From: Gynuella sunshinyii YC6258
GTDB taxonomy: Bacteria; Pseudomonadota; Gammaproteobacteria; Pseudomonadales; Natronospirillaceae
Assembly (NCBI RefSeq): GCF_000940805.1
Contig: NZ_CP007142.1
Location: forward strand, 4,192,593 to 4,256,592
Direction: 5' to 3'
Length of the DNA stretch: 64,000 nt
A program made the translations under genes and the position numbers. Every line of letters begins with the position of its first letter. The first letter of the stretch is position 1. Below are positions 26,313 through 35,107 of this stretch, one piece after another. The notes under the pieces were generated by a model, which saw only the letters and a list, made by a program, of their open reading frames with translations, did not search any database and had not been told where the DNA came from.

Positions 26313-26380
26313 TCATCTCAATCCGTTGATCACCACACACTCATCGGACGGCTATGATTAGGTTTAACATGTGTGGATGT

Positions 26381-26432
26381 TTGTTACTGAGACAATGGAA
26401 ACAAGGCAAATATGATCGACAAATCCACCGAG
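26381..26432. repeat. Dispersed degenerate repeat, copy 1
   Basis: This 52-base stretch aligns without gaps to 44816-44867, with 38 of 52 identical bases, including 15 in a row (ATGATCGACAAATCC). On the minus strand both copies encode S-x-DLSI-x6-LSQ. They are probably remnants of one element. Confidence 0.55.
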
Positions 26433-26599
26433 AAGGGAATTAAGCCACTCTGTAAGTCGATAATGTAGGGCTTAAACGCAACGAACACTATGATCGTTGC
26501 TTATGGATGATAAATAAGCATGTTTAGAGGATGTCCAGAGAAGCATTCACGTGCTACTTGAAAACCAACAGCCTCAGTTGCATCAGTTTAAACAGACAT

Positions 26600-29422
26600 C
26601 TACCGCACAGCGGCTGCTAACAAATATAGAATGGACCGATAGGATATCCCAGCGTGGCGTGTTAACCCGCATTCACAAGTCATACTGGTTGAATAACCCT
26701 CAACGCACCCTTTGATCTGTCGCTTTAAGTCAGCCAGTGCCGTCTGATTCAACTCCGGGACCACGAACCCTTTATCACCGGCAAAACCGCAGCATTCAAT
26801 ACCTTCAGGAACACACACCTCCGCTGCACACCGCTGAGCCAGATCAACAGCAGCGTTCAACAACCCCATGCGTCGGGTACTGCAGGTGACATGAAGCGCA
26901 ACTTTCCGATCCAATGGTTGAATAGGCAGTATCGGCACTAAATATTCCAGCGCGAACTCAAAAGGCTCATACAGTCGGAACTCCGTCTGATCAAAATACT
27001 TTAACGCACAGGGCGATGTGTCCACCAAAATGGGTATTTTACCGTTATCGCTGATTTCCATCAGCTGCCGATAAGTCTGCTGTCGCTTTTGTTCGGCCAC
27101 CTCAAGAAAGCCTTTCGACTCAAATGGCTGACCACAGCACAACCCCGGGTCACTCAGTACACGAACATTTATTTCAGCCTGCTCGCACAGTTTCAGTATC
27201 AGCTCGGGCAATGGCAGCAATGAATCATGCCGGGAAGGCGACAAATTACGACTGATGCAGGATGGCCAGTATACGAACTCCTGTCTCGCCGACATGATCT
27301 CTGGAGGACTGGTCAGCTTTGCAGTCTTTCTGGCTGACGGCATTTCCCGCACCCACAATGGCGTCCGACTCCCCGACATCCGGTGGACGGACGATGAAAT
27401 TTTTTCCAATGATTCTTCACCAACCATCCGACTACCAACTTCGGCAATCTTCAACACTCCCCTTGTCACAGCCGCTGCAGCAGTAAAGTGATCCGCCACC
27501 ATAACAGCAACAGGCTTCCAGCGTCGATTTTGCTGCTGCCTGAGTTTTCGGATAAAGTCCCCGGTGTTAATCGAAACAGGACATTTCTGCGCACACAATC
27601 CAGTTGCAGCGCAGGTATCAATACCAGCGTATTGATAGGCCCTGGACACCTCAGCTAAACGTTGTGTCTGTCCATTCGCCTTCAACTCACCGATATGCCG
27701 ATACAACGTTATACGCTGCCTAGGTGTTAGCGTCAGGTTTCGGGATGGACATACCGGCTCGCAAAATCCGCACTCAATACATCGATCCACTAAAATATCG
27801 ACTGCTGGCATTTTTTTCAGACTTTGAACATGAGCCGAAGGATCATCATTCAGAATAACTCCGGGATTGAGTACTCCCGCTGGATCAAAAATATGCTTTA
27901 TCTGAGTCATAATGGCATATGCATCCTTGCCCCACTCCAACTCCACGAAAGGCGCCATATTTCGACCGGTTCCATGTTCAGCCTTCAGGGACCCCTGATA
28001 ATCAACCGCCACCAGCTGACAGACATCTGCCATGAACCGTTCGTAGCGATTGATCTCCTTGGTGGTCTCAAAGGATTGGGTAAAGACGAAATGCAGATTT
28101 CCAGCCAAGGCATGACCAAAGATAATGGCTTCGTTGTAGTGATATTGGTCAAATAGCTGCTGAAGAGCATGCACCCCCTGCTCCAACCGTTCCAGGGGAA
28201 ATGCAACATCCTCAATTATGACTGTGGTACCGGCCGGGCGTACAGCGCCGACAGCAGGAAACAGACCTTTGCGAATATCCCAGTACGTACTGATGATATC
28301 GGCATCCTGGCTAAACACTGCCTCTGCCAACAATTCAAAGCCGGATAACACTGAAGACACCTGCTCAATATTTTGCTTTAGAGTCTGTGCATCGGCACCA
28401 CGAATATCGATCAACAGTGCACAGCACTCATCGTTTTCCAGGTCCAGTTGAAAACCCAAACGACTCAATCCGGGTTTATCGGCAACTGCTTTCAGGCTTC
28501 TGTTGTCCATCAACTCCATTGCGTCAACAGGTAGTGCTTTTGACGCCAGAACAGCGTTACAGGCTGCCTCAATATCAGAAAAAATGACCAGCGCACTGGC
28601 CTTATTGGCATGATCCGGCACTGTGTGATAACTGACTTCGGAGATAAACCCTAAAGTCCCTTCCGAACCCACAATGAGATGGGTCAGAATGTCGACAGGA
28701 TCTTTAAAGTCAACCAGCGCATTAATGCTATAACCGGTCGTGTTCTTGAGTCGGTATTTGTGTTCGATTCTGGCCTTTAATTCAGGGTTCTGCCTGACTT
28801 GCTCCGATAATGTCGATAGCTCAGCCAATAATTTTGCATGTGATACCCGAAAGGTTTCCACACTGTTGCTATCACGAGTATCCAACAGGGTACCATCAGC
28901 TAAAATAACTCTGATTCCATGAAGGGTGTGATAAGTATTATGGGCTGTACCACAGCACATCCCACTTGAATTATTAGCGACGATTCCGCCAATTTTACAG
29001 GAATCGATAGACGCAGGGTCAGGACCAATTTTCCGGCCAAAAGGTTTGAGTTTACGATTTGCATCCGCTCCGATGACGCCCGGTTGCAAATGCACTATTT
29101 GTCCCTGCAGATCAACCTGAATGCGATTCCAGCTCTGATCCAGCATCAATAGCACACTATTGGAGACCGCCTGACCCGAGAGACTCGTTCCCGCTGCGCG
29201 GAAAGTAATGGCCACTGACAATTCAGTTGCAGCCTGCAAAACAGTAATTACCTGCTGCTCTGAAACAGCAATCAGGATAAGCTCGGGTATCAACCGATAA
29301 AAGCTGGCATCTGTTGAATAAGCATACCGATAGGTATATTCCTGGATGATGTTTTCCGGTTTAAAGTGCTGACGAACAACAGACAGAAATTGTGACCAGG
29401 CTTGAGAAGAAGAGGATTCCAT
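26600..29422 (-). CDS. FAD-linked 2-hydroxyacid dehydrogenase with Fe-S and CCG domains
   Basis: A 940-residue fusion similar to the quinone-independent D-lactate dehydrogenases (Dld-II/GlcD plus GlcF type). Residues about 30-260 bind FAD by the PCMH fold (FRAAGTSLSGQAVSNSVL, GRKIGPDPASI, GGIVANNSSGMCCG). FAD-oxidase C-terminal domain follows to about 540. Two 4Fe-4S motifs come next (CIECGFCEPVCPSRN, CAATGLCAQKCPVSIN), then CCG-type segments (GLCCGQPFESKG, ECCGFAGDKG). It should be a soluble or membrane-associated enzyme passing electrons to the respiratory chain. The exact acid (D-lactate or another) is not decidable. It stands alone. Confidence 0.85.
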   Translation of the reverse strand: MESSSSQAWSQFLSVVRQHFKPENIIQEYTYRYAYSTDASFYRLIPELILIAVSEQQVITVLQAATELSVAITFRAAGTSLSGQAVSNSVLLMLDQSWNRIQVDLQGQIVHLQPGVIGADANRKLKPFGRKIGPDPASIDSCKIGGIVANNSSGMCCGTAHNTYHTLHGIRVILADGTLLDTRDSNSVETFRVSHAKLLAELSTLSEQVRQNPELKARIEHKYRLKNTTGYSINALVDFKDPVDILTHLIVGSEGTLGFISEVSYHTVPDHANKASALVIFSDIEAACNAVLASKALPVDAMELMDNRSLKAVADKPGLSRLGFQLDLENDECCALLIDIRGADAQTLKQNIEQVSSVLSGFELLAEAVFSQDADIISTYWDIRKGLFPAVGAVRPAGTTVIIEDVAFPLERLEQGVHALQQLFDQYHYNEAIIFGHALAGNLHFVFTQSFETTKEINRYERFMADVCQLVAVDYQGSLKAEHGTGRNMAPFVELEWGKDAYAIMTQIKHIFDPAGVLNPGVILNDDPSAHVQSLKKMPAVDILVDRCIECGFCEPVCPSRNLTLTPRQRITLYRHIGELKANGQTQRLAEVSRAYQYAGIDTCAATGLCAQKCPVSINTGDFIRKLRQQQNRRWKPVAVMVADHFTAAAAVTRGVLKIAEVGSRMVGEESLEKISSSVHRMSGSRTPLWVREMPSARKTAKLTSPPEIMSARQEFVYWPSCISRNLSPSRHDSLLPLPELILKLCEQAEINVRVLSDPGLCCGQPFESKGFLEVAEQKRQQTYRQLMEISDNGKIPILVDTSPCALKYFDQTEFRLYEPFEFALEYLVPILPIQPLDRKVALHVTCSTRRMGLLNAAVDLAQRCAAEVCVPEGIECCGFAGDKGFVVPELNQTALADLKRQIKGCVEGYSTSMTCECGLTRHAGISYRSILYLLAAAVR

Positions 29423-29531
29423 GTATATTCAACCGTGCAATGTCGTCTTTGCCAGTGAATATGAACCCATCAATTATTACAAGAACTGAAATCCATTTCT
29501 CGGGCTGAAGCACGAAACACTCTTCAGGTGG

Positions 29532-30041
29532 TCAGACTATTTGACGATGATCCGAATATTTACCCCAGGCGGCCGGTTTTCGAATATCTTTCATACAGGC
29601 TTCAATCTGAAAATCACCAAAATCAGACTGAAAGGGCACCACGACTACTTTATGCGGCAAAACGTGGCGGTACTCGCTCTGCTGCAGGAAGATCTCTGGT
29701 CTGGACAGCTCGAATCCAAAACCTTTATCCCAAAGAATTTTTTTGGTGGCTCCCGTCACCATATTGGTAATCTCTCCAACCAGATCAGCAACGCCTTCAT
29801 CGATCACCGTCAACGTCTCTTGTAACATGACTGACCCTATTTTCAATATCGCACTTTCAGAAAAATGGATGGCAATCGTACAAATAGCCTGCTCCCCCTC
29901 CATACGTATAAAACCAGTGACAGCAGCCTGATGAGCCTCCTGCTTCAGAAAGGGTTTCTGCGGTAACGCCTGAAAATCAGCCATAGTCTCCAAAACATCA
30001 CATAGGGACTGAACAAATGGATTTATATATTCAACCTGCAT
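29532..30041 (-). CDS. cheX: CheX-like chemotaxis phosphatase
   Basis: A 169-residue protein of the CheC/CheX/FliY family that dephosphorylates CheY-P. The ATG at 30041 (MQVEYINPFVQSLCDVLETM) is preferred to the TTG at 30056, because CheX proteins begin in this way. The catalytic E-x-x-N pair is in DLVGEITNMVTGATKK. One such site is visible, as in CheX. It is unlinked to other chemotaxis genes except the CheY-CheC pair at the right edge. Sits downstream of the YqaA gene with 95 bases between. Confidence 0.85.
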   Translation of the reverse strand: MQVEYINPFVQSLCDVLETMADFQALPQKPFLKQEAHQAAVTGFIRMEGEQAICTIAIHFSESAILKIGSVMLQETLTVIDEGVADLVGEITNMVTGATKKILWDKGFGFELSRPEIFLQQSEYRHVLPHKVVVVPFQSDFGDFQIEACMKDIRKPAAWGKYSDHRQIV

Positions 30042-30136
30042 GGGTATCTGTATCAACTCAACTCGGACATCTCTATTTTAGACTACCTTTGACCGGCGCA
30101 ATTGTAAGCTTTTGCACACACGGAAGAATCTCTAGT

Positions 30137-30553
30137 TCAGCTTAGAAACGGTATCACAAGAACGAAATAACGAATTGATTTACCAACAAAAACAAATAAG
30201 AGACTCAACATAAAGTTGAGTCGGTGGAAGCCGGCAGCAAGAACCAGCGGATCGCCGATCACAGGAACCCAGCTAAACAGCAACACAAACATGCCATATT
30301 TTTGAACCCATTGACCAGAACGCTGATGGACCGTTGCAAATTTTAACGAATACCCTCTACGTAACAGAGCCCCTACCAAGAAGGAGGTAACGGCCCCTAA
30401 CGTATTGCCTGAAGTAACGGAAATCCAGGCCGGCAGGATTTCCGCTCCTTTCATCAAAAAACCAAGTAACAGAATCTCTGAATTCCCAGGCAGTAACGTT
30501 GCTGACAGAAAACCACTTGAGAACAAAACCCAGAAATCCGCGTCAAACATCAT
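30137..30553 (-). CDS. yqaA: YqaA family (VTT/DedA-like) membrane protein
   Basis: A 138-residue inner-membrane protein with four hydrophobic stretches. ATLLPGNSEILLLGFL, TSGNTLGAVTSFLVGAL and SWVPVIGDPLVLAAGFHRL match the VTT/SNARE-associated DedA-like fold found in YqaA. Such proteins may move lipids between leaflets. It overlaps the end of mdlB by 11 bases and is likely the last gene of the mdlAB operon. Confidence 0.85.
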   Translation of the reverse strand: MMFDADFWVLFSSGFLSATLLPGNSEILLLGFLMKGAEILPAWISVTSGNTLGAVTSFLVGALLRRGYSLKFATVHQRSGQWVQKYGMFVLLFSWVPVIGDPLVLAAGFHRLNFMLSLLFVFVGKSIRYFVLVIPFLS

Positions 30554-32372
30554 GAACCATTAATTCATCTTCAAGCTCTTTGCGATATTGCTTTTCATAC
30601 AGTTCAAAATACCGCCCCCTCTGAGCCAGTAGTTCAGCATGGTTGCCCTGTTCGAGCAACTCGCCGTTCTCTATATAGAGGATGCAATCAGCCTCACGAA
30701 TCGTAGACAGTCGATGAGCAATAATGAAGCTGGTCCGGTTTTTGAGTACCGCTTTCAGCCCCTGCTGAAGAACATATTCTGTCTGGGTATCTACAGAAGA
30801 GGTTGCCTCATCCATTATCAGAATCTGTGGGTCACCAATGACTGCACGGGCAAAGGATATTAACTGCTTCTGCCCGGTAGACAGGTTGTTACCACCCTCA
30901 CCGACTTCCGTATCATAACCATGCTCAAGCGCCATTATCAGATCATGAGCATTGACCAGCTTTGCGGCTTCCTCTATCTCTGTATCTGTGGCATCGAGTT
31001 TTCCATAGCGGATATTTGACCGTATCGTGCCACTGAACAAAAAGGGAGTCTGCATGACAATTCCCAGATTGGATTGCAACCAGGCCAGGCTTCTTTCCCG
31101 ATAGTCAACGCCATTGATCAAAATCTGTCCTGACACTGGCTCATAAAACCGGCACATTAGATTCACAATCGTGGATTTACCGCTACCGGTTGGGCCAACC
31201 AAGGCGATGGACTTCCCTGCCAACGTATTAAAGTTAAACTGTTTCAACACCGGCTCACTGGTTTTATAGGAGAAAACGACATTTTGAAAACGGATATCTC
31301 GTATTTCGCTGTCACCCCCATCCGGCGTTTCCGCCCCCTGGCAAGCGGCCATCTTTTGCAACACGGTTTCTGAATCATAAATCTGCGGTTTGACCGCCAG
31401 CAGCCCCAACACTCTCTCCGCGCATGCCGTAGTACGCTGGAGGTCGGTCAGCATCTGAGCCAATTGCAATAGTGGATCACTGAGGGTGCGCGAATAAGAA
31501 ATAAACGCCACCAGTGTTCCAACTGTTATAACACCAACAAGAACTGATTCGCCACCAAACCAAATAGCAAATCCGGTAGCAACACTGATCAATAATGTAA
31601 CCAGAGGATAATACGCTGCAGACAGCAACAGATTATTAGTGGAAAGTCGCTTCATCAGTGTCGAATCTTCTTTAAACTCCTCAAGATTTTCCTGTTCCCG
31701 CACCAAAACCCGACTGGTTTGAACGCCTGCAATCCCCTCATTATAAACCGCTGTCAAACGGGAATTGGTTTTTCGAACCAGCCTTGAGCTTTTAAGAATT
31801 CGAAAGCTGAAAAAGACCGACACAACAGCCAGAACAGGCAAAACCGTTAGCAAGATAAACGCTAATCGATAGTTCAGAATGAACAATACGCCAAAGATAC
31901 CAATGATGAAGGGCACACTCCAGAACAGATCCAGAGTTCCCCAGGCAATCAAACGTGCGATTCTGGCGCAATCAGAAGTCACCCTCGCAACCAGCCAGCC
32001 AACAGCATTCTGATCAAAAAAGGAAAATGAAAGCTGTTGCAGGTGCTCAAATGTTCGACGTCTGAGTTCATACATCAGCTGATTGGATAAAGTTCCCGCC
32101 AATACAATAAATGTCCGAATACAGAACACAAATATCAAAGTCAGTACCGCAAAAGCAACGGCATAGGGAAGCAGATTTGCCTGACTGCCATGCATGGAAA
32201 TTTCATCCACAACATACTTTGTTACCAGGGTAAAAGAAGCCTCTGTTGCAGCAGTCACCAATGCTAACACCATGACTGCCTGAAAAAGTCTCTTCTGTTG
32301 ACCATAGAAGATACCGAGCAATTCCTTCCAGACACCCTTGTCAAATCGTTGAATCTTATTTTGCTGGTACAT
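30543..32372 (-). CDS. mdlB: ABC exporter half-transporter MdlB, canonical site
   Basis: A 609-residue half-transporter with six membrane helices and a C-terminal ATPase. I chose the ATG at 32372 (MYQQNKIQRFD) because GAAGGGCAGG lies just upstream; an in-frame extension to 32513 only overlaps mdlA. Walker A is GPTGSGKST, the signature is LSTGQ, Walker B is LIMDEATSSVD with the catalytic Glu, and the switch His is in IIAHRLS. It forms a heterodimer with MdlA, whose start codon is upstream; the two genes overlap by 17 bases. Substrate unknown; the family exports drugs or lipids. Confidence 0.92.
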   Translation of the reverse strand: MYQQNKIQRFDKGVWKELLGIFYGQQKRLFQAVMVLALVTAATEASFTLVTKYVVDEISMHGSQANLLPYAVAFAVLTLIFVFCIRTFIVLAGTLSNQLMYELRRRTFEHLQQLSFSFFDQNAVGWLVARVTSDCARIARLIAWGTLDLFWSVPFIIGIFGVLFILNYRLAFILLTVLPVLAVVSVFFSFRILKSSRLVRKTNSRLTAVYNEGIAGVQTSRVLVREQENLEEFKEDSTLMKRLSTNNLLLSAAYYPLVTLLISVATGFAIWFGGESVLVGVITVGTLVAFISYSRTLSDPLLQLAQMLTDLQRTTACAERVLGLLAVKPQIYDSETVLQKMAACQGAETPDGGDSEIRDIRFQNVVFSYKTSEPVLKQFNFNTLAGKSIALVGPTGSGKSTIVNLMCRFYEPVSGQILINGVDYRERSLAWLQSNLGIVMQTPFLFSGTIRSNIRYGKLDATDTEIEEAAKLVNAHDLIMALEHGYDTEVGEGGNNLSTGQKQLISFARAVIGDPQILIMDEATSSVDTQTEYVLQQGLKAVLKNRTSFIIAHRLSTIREADCILYIENGELLEQGNHAELLAQRGRYFELYEKQYRKELEDELMVHDV

Positions 32373-34206
32373 AGTCCTGCCCTTCTTTGGTAAAGATTTT
32401 TGTATCCTGATCGAAATCATGCTTCTGACCACTCTGGATATCCCACAGCTGCCGATAAAAACCCGATTCAGACAACAAACTTTCATGAGTCCCCTGCTGC
32501 GCCAGACGCCCATTTTGCAGTACCAGGATGATATCTGCCTGCTGACAGACGCTGATACGATGAGTAATGATCAAACGAGTCTGCTGATGACGGTTAACCA
32601 TTAGAGATTTCAAAATCCGTCGTTCTGTTAAGCTGTCAACGGCGCTCAACGTATCGTCCAGTATTAATATTGGCGATTCTTTGAGCAGCGTTCTAGACAG
32701 CGTTACACGCTGCCGCTGCCCACCCGACAGACTGACTCCCCGCTCGCCAATCACGGTTTCATATCCATGCTCAAAGTTTTCAATCGTATGATGAACAGAG
32801 GCGCGCATAGCTGAGTCATAAACACGACCATCGGATGCAGCACGATCACTCAAGCGGATATTTTCCTTGAGCGAACGACTGAACAAAAACGGCTCCTGCA
32901 GCAACACACCAACCTGGTGACGTAATTGCCTGCGGTCTAAACGGTTCAGCTCAATCCCGTCTATTTGAATCGACCCTTGCTGATAATCATGTATACGCAG
33001 CAGTAGTTGAACCAACATGGATTTACCTGCGCCTGTCGGTCCAACAATAGCGACCGTCTGCCCATGATGAATATCAAAGCTGATATCACGGAGAACCGGA
33101 AAATCAGGGTCAAACGCAAACGAAACCTTATCAAAGCGAATATTGCCACTCAGACGTTCTGGCATTGGAACCGGATCAACAGTATCCGCCTCCTCAGATT
33201 CATCCAGAATTTCCTGTATACGGGATATCGCAATAACCGCTTTACCAGCCTCACTTAATTCCTTACCCAATTCACGGATGGGCCATATGACCATGCTGGT
33301 GTAGGTTAAGAAGGCGAAGAAGGTCCCCAGAGTAATCATATCGATACTGACCAGCCAGGCTCCAACAATCAGTACCGTCCCGGTTTGAAGGAAACAAAGC
33401 AGATCAGAAGTAGACCAGAATCGAGACAGCAGTCGCATCAACTCTATATTCAGATTGAAGTACTTGCGGTTCTTCTCCTCGAACTTATCAATCTCAAACT
33501 GCTGTCTTGCAAATGCACGAACAACACGTATACCCGTCAGGTTTTCCTGAACGATGGTGGTCAATTCACCCTCGGCTTCATCCACTTTCAGAAACTGTTG
33601 TTTAACACGACCAAAGAAATGTACCGCAAACAAAAACACCACGGGCAGCAGCATCAGGGATAACAGAGTCATCCAGGCACTTTGCAGCAACATCAGCGGA
33701 ATTACGACCAACAACAGTATGATCGCCCGACCGATATTCATAACCTGCATAGTCAAAAACTCTTTCAGCGTATCAATATCGGAAGTACAACGCTGAAGAA
33801 TGTCACCACTATCCGCCCTGGCATAAAAATCATTAGGCAAGAGATGCAAATGAAAGTACAAACGATTTCGTAACTGCTCTACCGTCGATTCACATGCATT
33901 AACGGCGAGCTTGTCTTTGAGAAACATGAACAGGCCACTGATCAAAGTTACCAAGACAATTGCCAGTCCCGCTATCCATAGGTTTTCCGACAGGTAATCA
34001 GCACCACCGGCCATTTGGATCAGCCATTGAGGAAAATCTTCCCGAACCACTCGATCGGAACTAATCACTCTATCAATGACCAGCTTCCCGATGGTTGGTA
34101 CCAGAAATAAAAACAGACTGGCAATTGCCAGAGACAAAGCAGCTGCAACATAGTGCCACTTTTTGCGTTTGATGATATTGAATAACAAGAAATTTTGACT
34201 CGTCAT
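32356..34206 (-). CDS. mdlA: ABC exporter half-transporter MdlA, degenerate site
   Basis: A 616-residue half-transporter with six helices followed by a nucleotide-binding domain. Walker A is GPTGAGKSM and the signature is LSGGQ. Walker B reads LILDDTLSAVD, so the catalytic Glu is Asp, the degenerate site seen in TM287, BmrC and LmrC. With MdlB it forms an asymmetric exporter in which one ATP site hydrolyses poorly. AAAGGAAC lies seven bases before the ATG. A terminator stands 38 bases upstream of the ATG and a small leader ORF precedes it (see findings). Confidence 0.92.
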   Translation of the reverse strand: MTSQNFLLFNIIKRKKWHYVAAALSLAIASLFLFLVPTIGKLVIDRVISSDRVVREDFPQWLIQMAGGADYLSENLWIAGLAIVLVTLISGLFMFLKDKLAVNACESTVEQLRNRLYFHLHLLPNDFYARADSGDILQRCTSDIDTLKEFLTMQVMNIGRAIILLLVVIPLMLLQSAWMTLLSLMLLPVVFLFAVHFFGRVKQQFLKVDEAEGELTTIVQENLTGIRVVRAFARQQFEIDKFEEKNRKYFNLNIELMRLLSRFWSTSDLLCFLQTGTVLIVGAWLVSIDMITLGTFFAFLTYTSMVIWPIRELGKELSEAGKAVIAISRIQEILDESEEADTVDPVPMPERLSGNIRFDKVSFAFDPDFPVLRDISFDIHHGQTVAIVGPTGAGKSMLVQLLLRIHDYQQGSIQIDGIELNRLDRRQLRHQVGVLLQEPFLFSRSLKENIRLSDRAASDGRVYDSAMRASVHHTIENFEHGYETVIGERGVSLSGGQRQRVTLSRTLLKESPILILDDTLSAVDSLTERRILKSLMVNRHQQTRLIITHRISVCQQADIILVLQNGRLAQQGTHESLLSESGFYRQLWDIQSGQKHDFDQDTKIFTKEGQDYVPAK

Positions 34207-34243
34207 TACTTTGTTCCTTTAAGTTTGTACGAGCCTTAAAATG

Positions 34244-34271
34244 AAAAAAGCCCGCATAAATGCGGGCTTTT
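34244..34271 (-). terminator. Intrinsic terminator in the mdlAB leader
   Basis: On the minus strand GCCCGCA-TTTA-TGCGGGC forms a seven-pair hairpin with a 4-base loop and a following run of six T. It ends 38 bases before the mdlA start, in the right place to be an attenuator rather than the end of an upstream gene. Confidence 0.85.
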
Positions 34272-34284
34272 GAGAATTCGCTTC

Positions 34285-34333
34285 ACCCGCCTGAGCTGAC
34301 GGGCTTAGAACTACTGATCAGAGTTCTCCCGTC
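34285..34333 (-). promoter_or_regulatory. Competing hairpins of the mdlAB attenuator
   Basis: RNA on the minus strand. Hairpin 1:2 is GACGGG-AGAACT (34333-34322) with AGTTCT-aag-CCCGTC (34312-34298). Hairpin 2:3 pairs GCCCGTC (34304-34298) with GGCGGGT (34291-34285), seven pairs with two wobbles. Segment 3 (GCGGGT) can also pair with the 5' arm of the terminator (GCCCGC), six pairs with one wobble. Only one of the three structures can form at a time. Hairpin 1:2 starts inside the leader stop codon. The logic is inferred from sequence. Confidence 0.6.
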
Positions 34334-34400
34334 AATGTTTGACTGCACCTTTACTTGCATACTTGTAAAGAGCTTTTGAGATTCTGATATTCGGCATCAT
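34332..34400 (-). CDS. Candidate leader peptide of mdlAB (22 residues)
   Basis: MMPNIRISKALYKYASKGA-VKH, basic, 22 residues, opening with two consecutive ATG codons. GGAAGAG (34412-34406) is five bases before the first ATG. The stop codon TGA is at 34334-34332 and lies in the 5' arm of hairpin 1:2. A terminator follows, then mdlA. The placement is that of a ribosome-sensing leader peptide. No homologue is recalled. Confidence 0.55.
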   Translation of the reverse strand: MMPNIRISKALYKYASKGAVKH

Positions 34401-34431
34401 CGTGTCTCTTCCATTGCGGGTTAATAAAAAT

Positions 34432-34447
34432 GCCTGGATGAACAGGC
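34432..34447 (-). other. Short hairpin upstream of the leader ORF
   Basis: On the minus strand GCCTG-TTCATC-CAGGC is followed by ATTTTTATT. It could be the terminator of the upstream gene (34539-35039), whose stop codon is 92 bases away, or a 5' stem of the mdl leader RNA. Confidence 0.4.
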
Positions 34448-34454
34448 GGGGACT

Positions 34455-34484
34455 AATTTATTACGTTACCGTTTGCTTTGGCAA
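34455..34484 (-). promoter_or_regulatory. Possible promoter of the mdlAB leader
   Basis: On the minus strand TTGCCA (34484-34479), an 18-base spacer and TAAATT (34460-34455). It predicts a start about 34448 and a leader RNA of about 240 bases. The match is moderate. Confidence 0.4.
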
Positions 34485-34538
34485 CCCATATCTCGTTTTT
34501 TTATCTGACTTTTTTGTAAAGATTCACAAACAACAAAG

Positions 34539-35039
34539 TTATCCAAACTTCAAAACCAGATCTGCTAACCGCTCAATTCTATTGTCCGATAACTGTCTGT
34601 AATCCAGATATGGACAAACGATCAAAGCTTTTTTGACATCCACCGCAAACCAACTGTCCAGCCATTCTACGGATTCAAGCCCCATGTCCGCTGCATATGT
34701 CTTTCCTGCCACAATATGCACGACTCCCGATCGACCAAACTCAGGAGGGGAAAATAACAAAGCCTCGGTACTATGAGACTGTAACAAACGATCATCGCGA
34801 TAGCTGCGCCAATCCTGAATACTATGGTTTTTTCGTGATCTGAGCACCGAGAGAAACTTGGCATAAACATTAAATACTTTTCGCCAATGATTGCTGGTGT
34901 TGGCGACAATATATGCAATTTCACCTGACTCTAAAGGTTTCAGTTTTGCCAGTTCAGGATATTGACCAAACCCTGGACGATTGGCGATATACATGGCAAC
35001 TGAAAAACTTTCGCTGCCCAATCCAACTATCTTGCTCAT
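34539..35039 (-). CDS. Hypothetical protein, DUF6942-like
   Basis: A 166-residue cytosolic protein. Stretches such as LKPLESGEIAYIVANTSNHW followed by RKVFNVYAKFL, and LLFSPPEFGRSGVVHIVAGKTY, resemble from memory the DUF6942 group of marine gammaproteobacteria; this is not certain. No catalytic motif is seen. It is divergent from grxB, 68 bases apart, and the mdlAB leader lies downstream. Confidence 0.6.
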   Translation of the reverse strand: MSKIVGLGSESFSVAMYIANRPGFGQYPELAKLKPLESGEIAYIVANTSNHWRKVFNVYAKFLSVLRSRKNHSIQDWRSYRDDRLLQSHSTEALLFSPPEFGRSGVVHIVAGKTYAADMGLESVEWLDSWFAVDVKKALIVCPYLDYRQLSDNRIERLADLVLKFG

Positions 35040-35107
35040 ATCACCCTTTACCCGTTTTGATTGGCTGGCATAATAACTTCTGTTCCGAAATCCAATCGAG
35101 GAAAATC

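Noticed and set aside
34539-35039. The hairpin at 34432-34447 as proof that the mdl leader is only the tail of this upstream gene
   Set aside because: The strong terminator and the leader ORF lie further on and just before mdlA, so a separate leader fits better; read-through is still possible and is not excluded.
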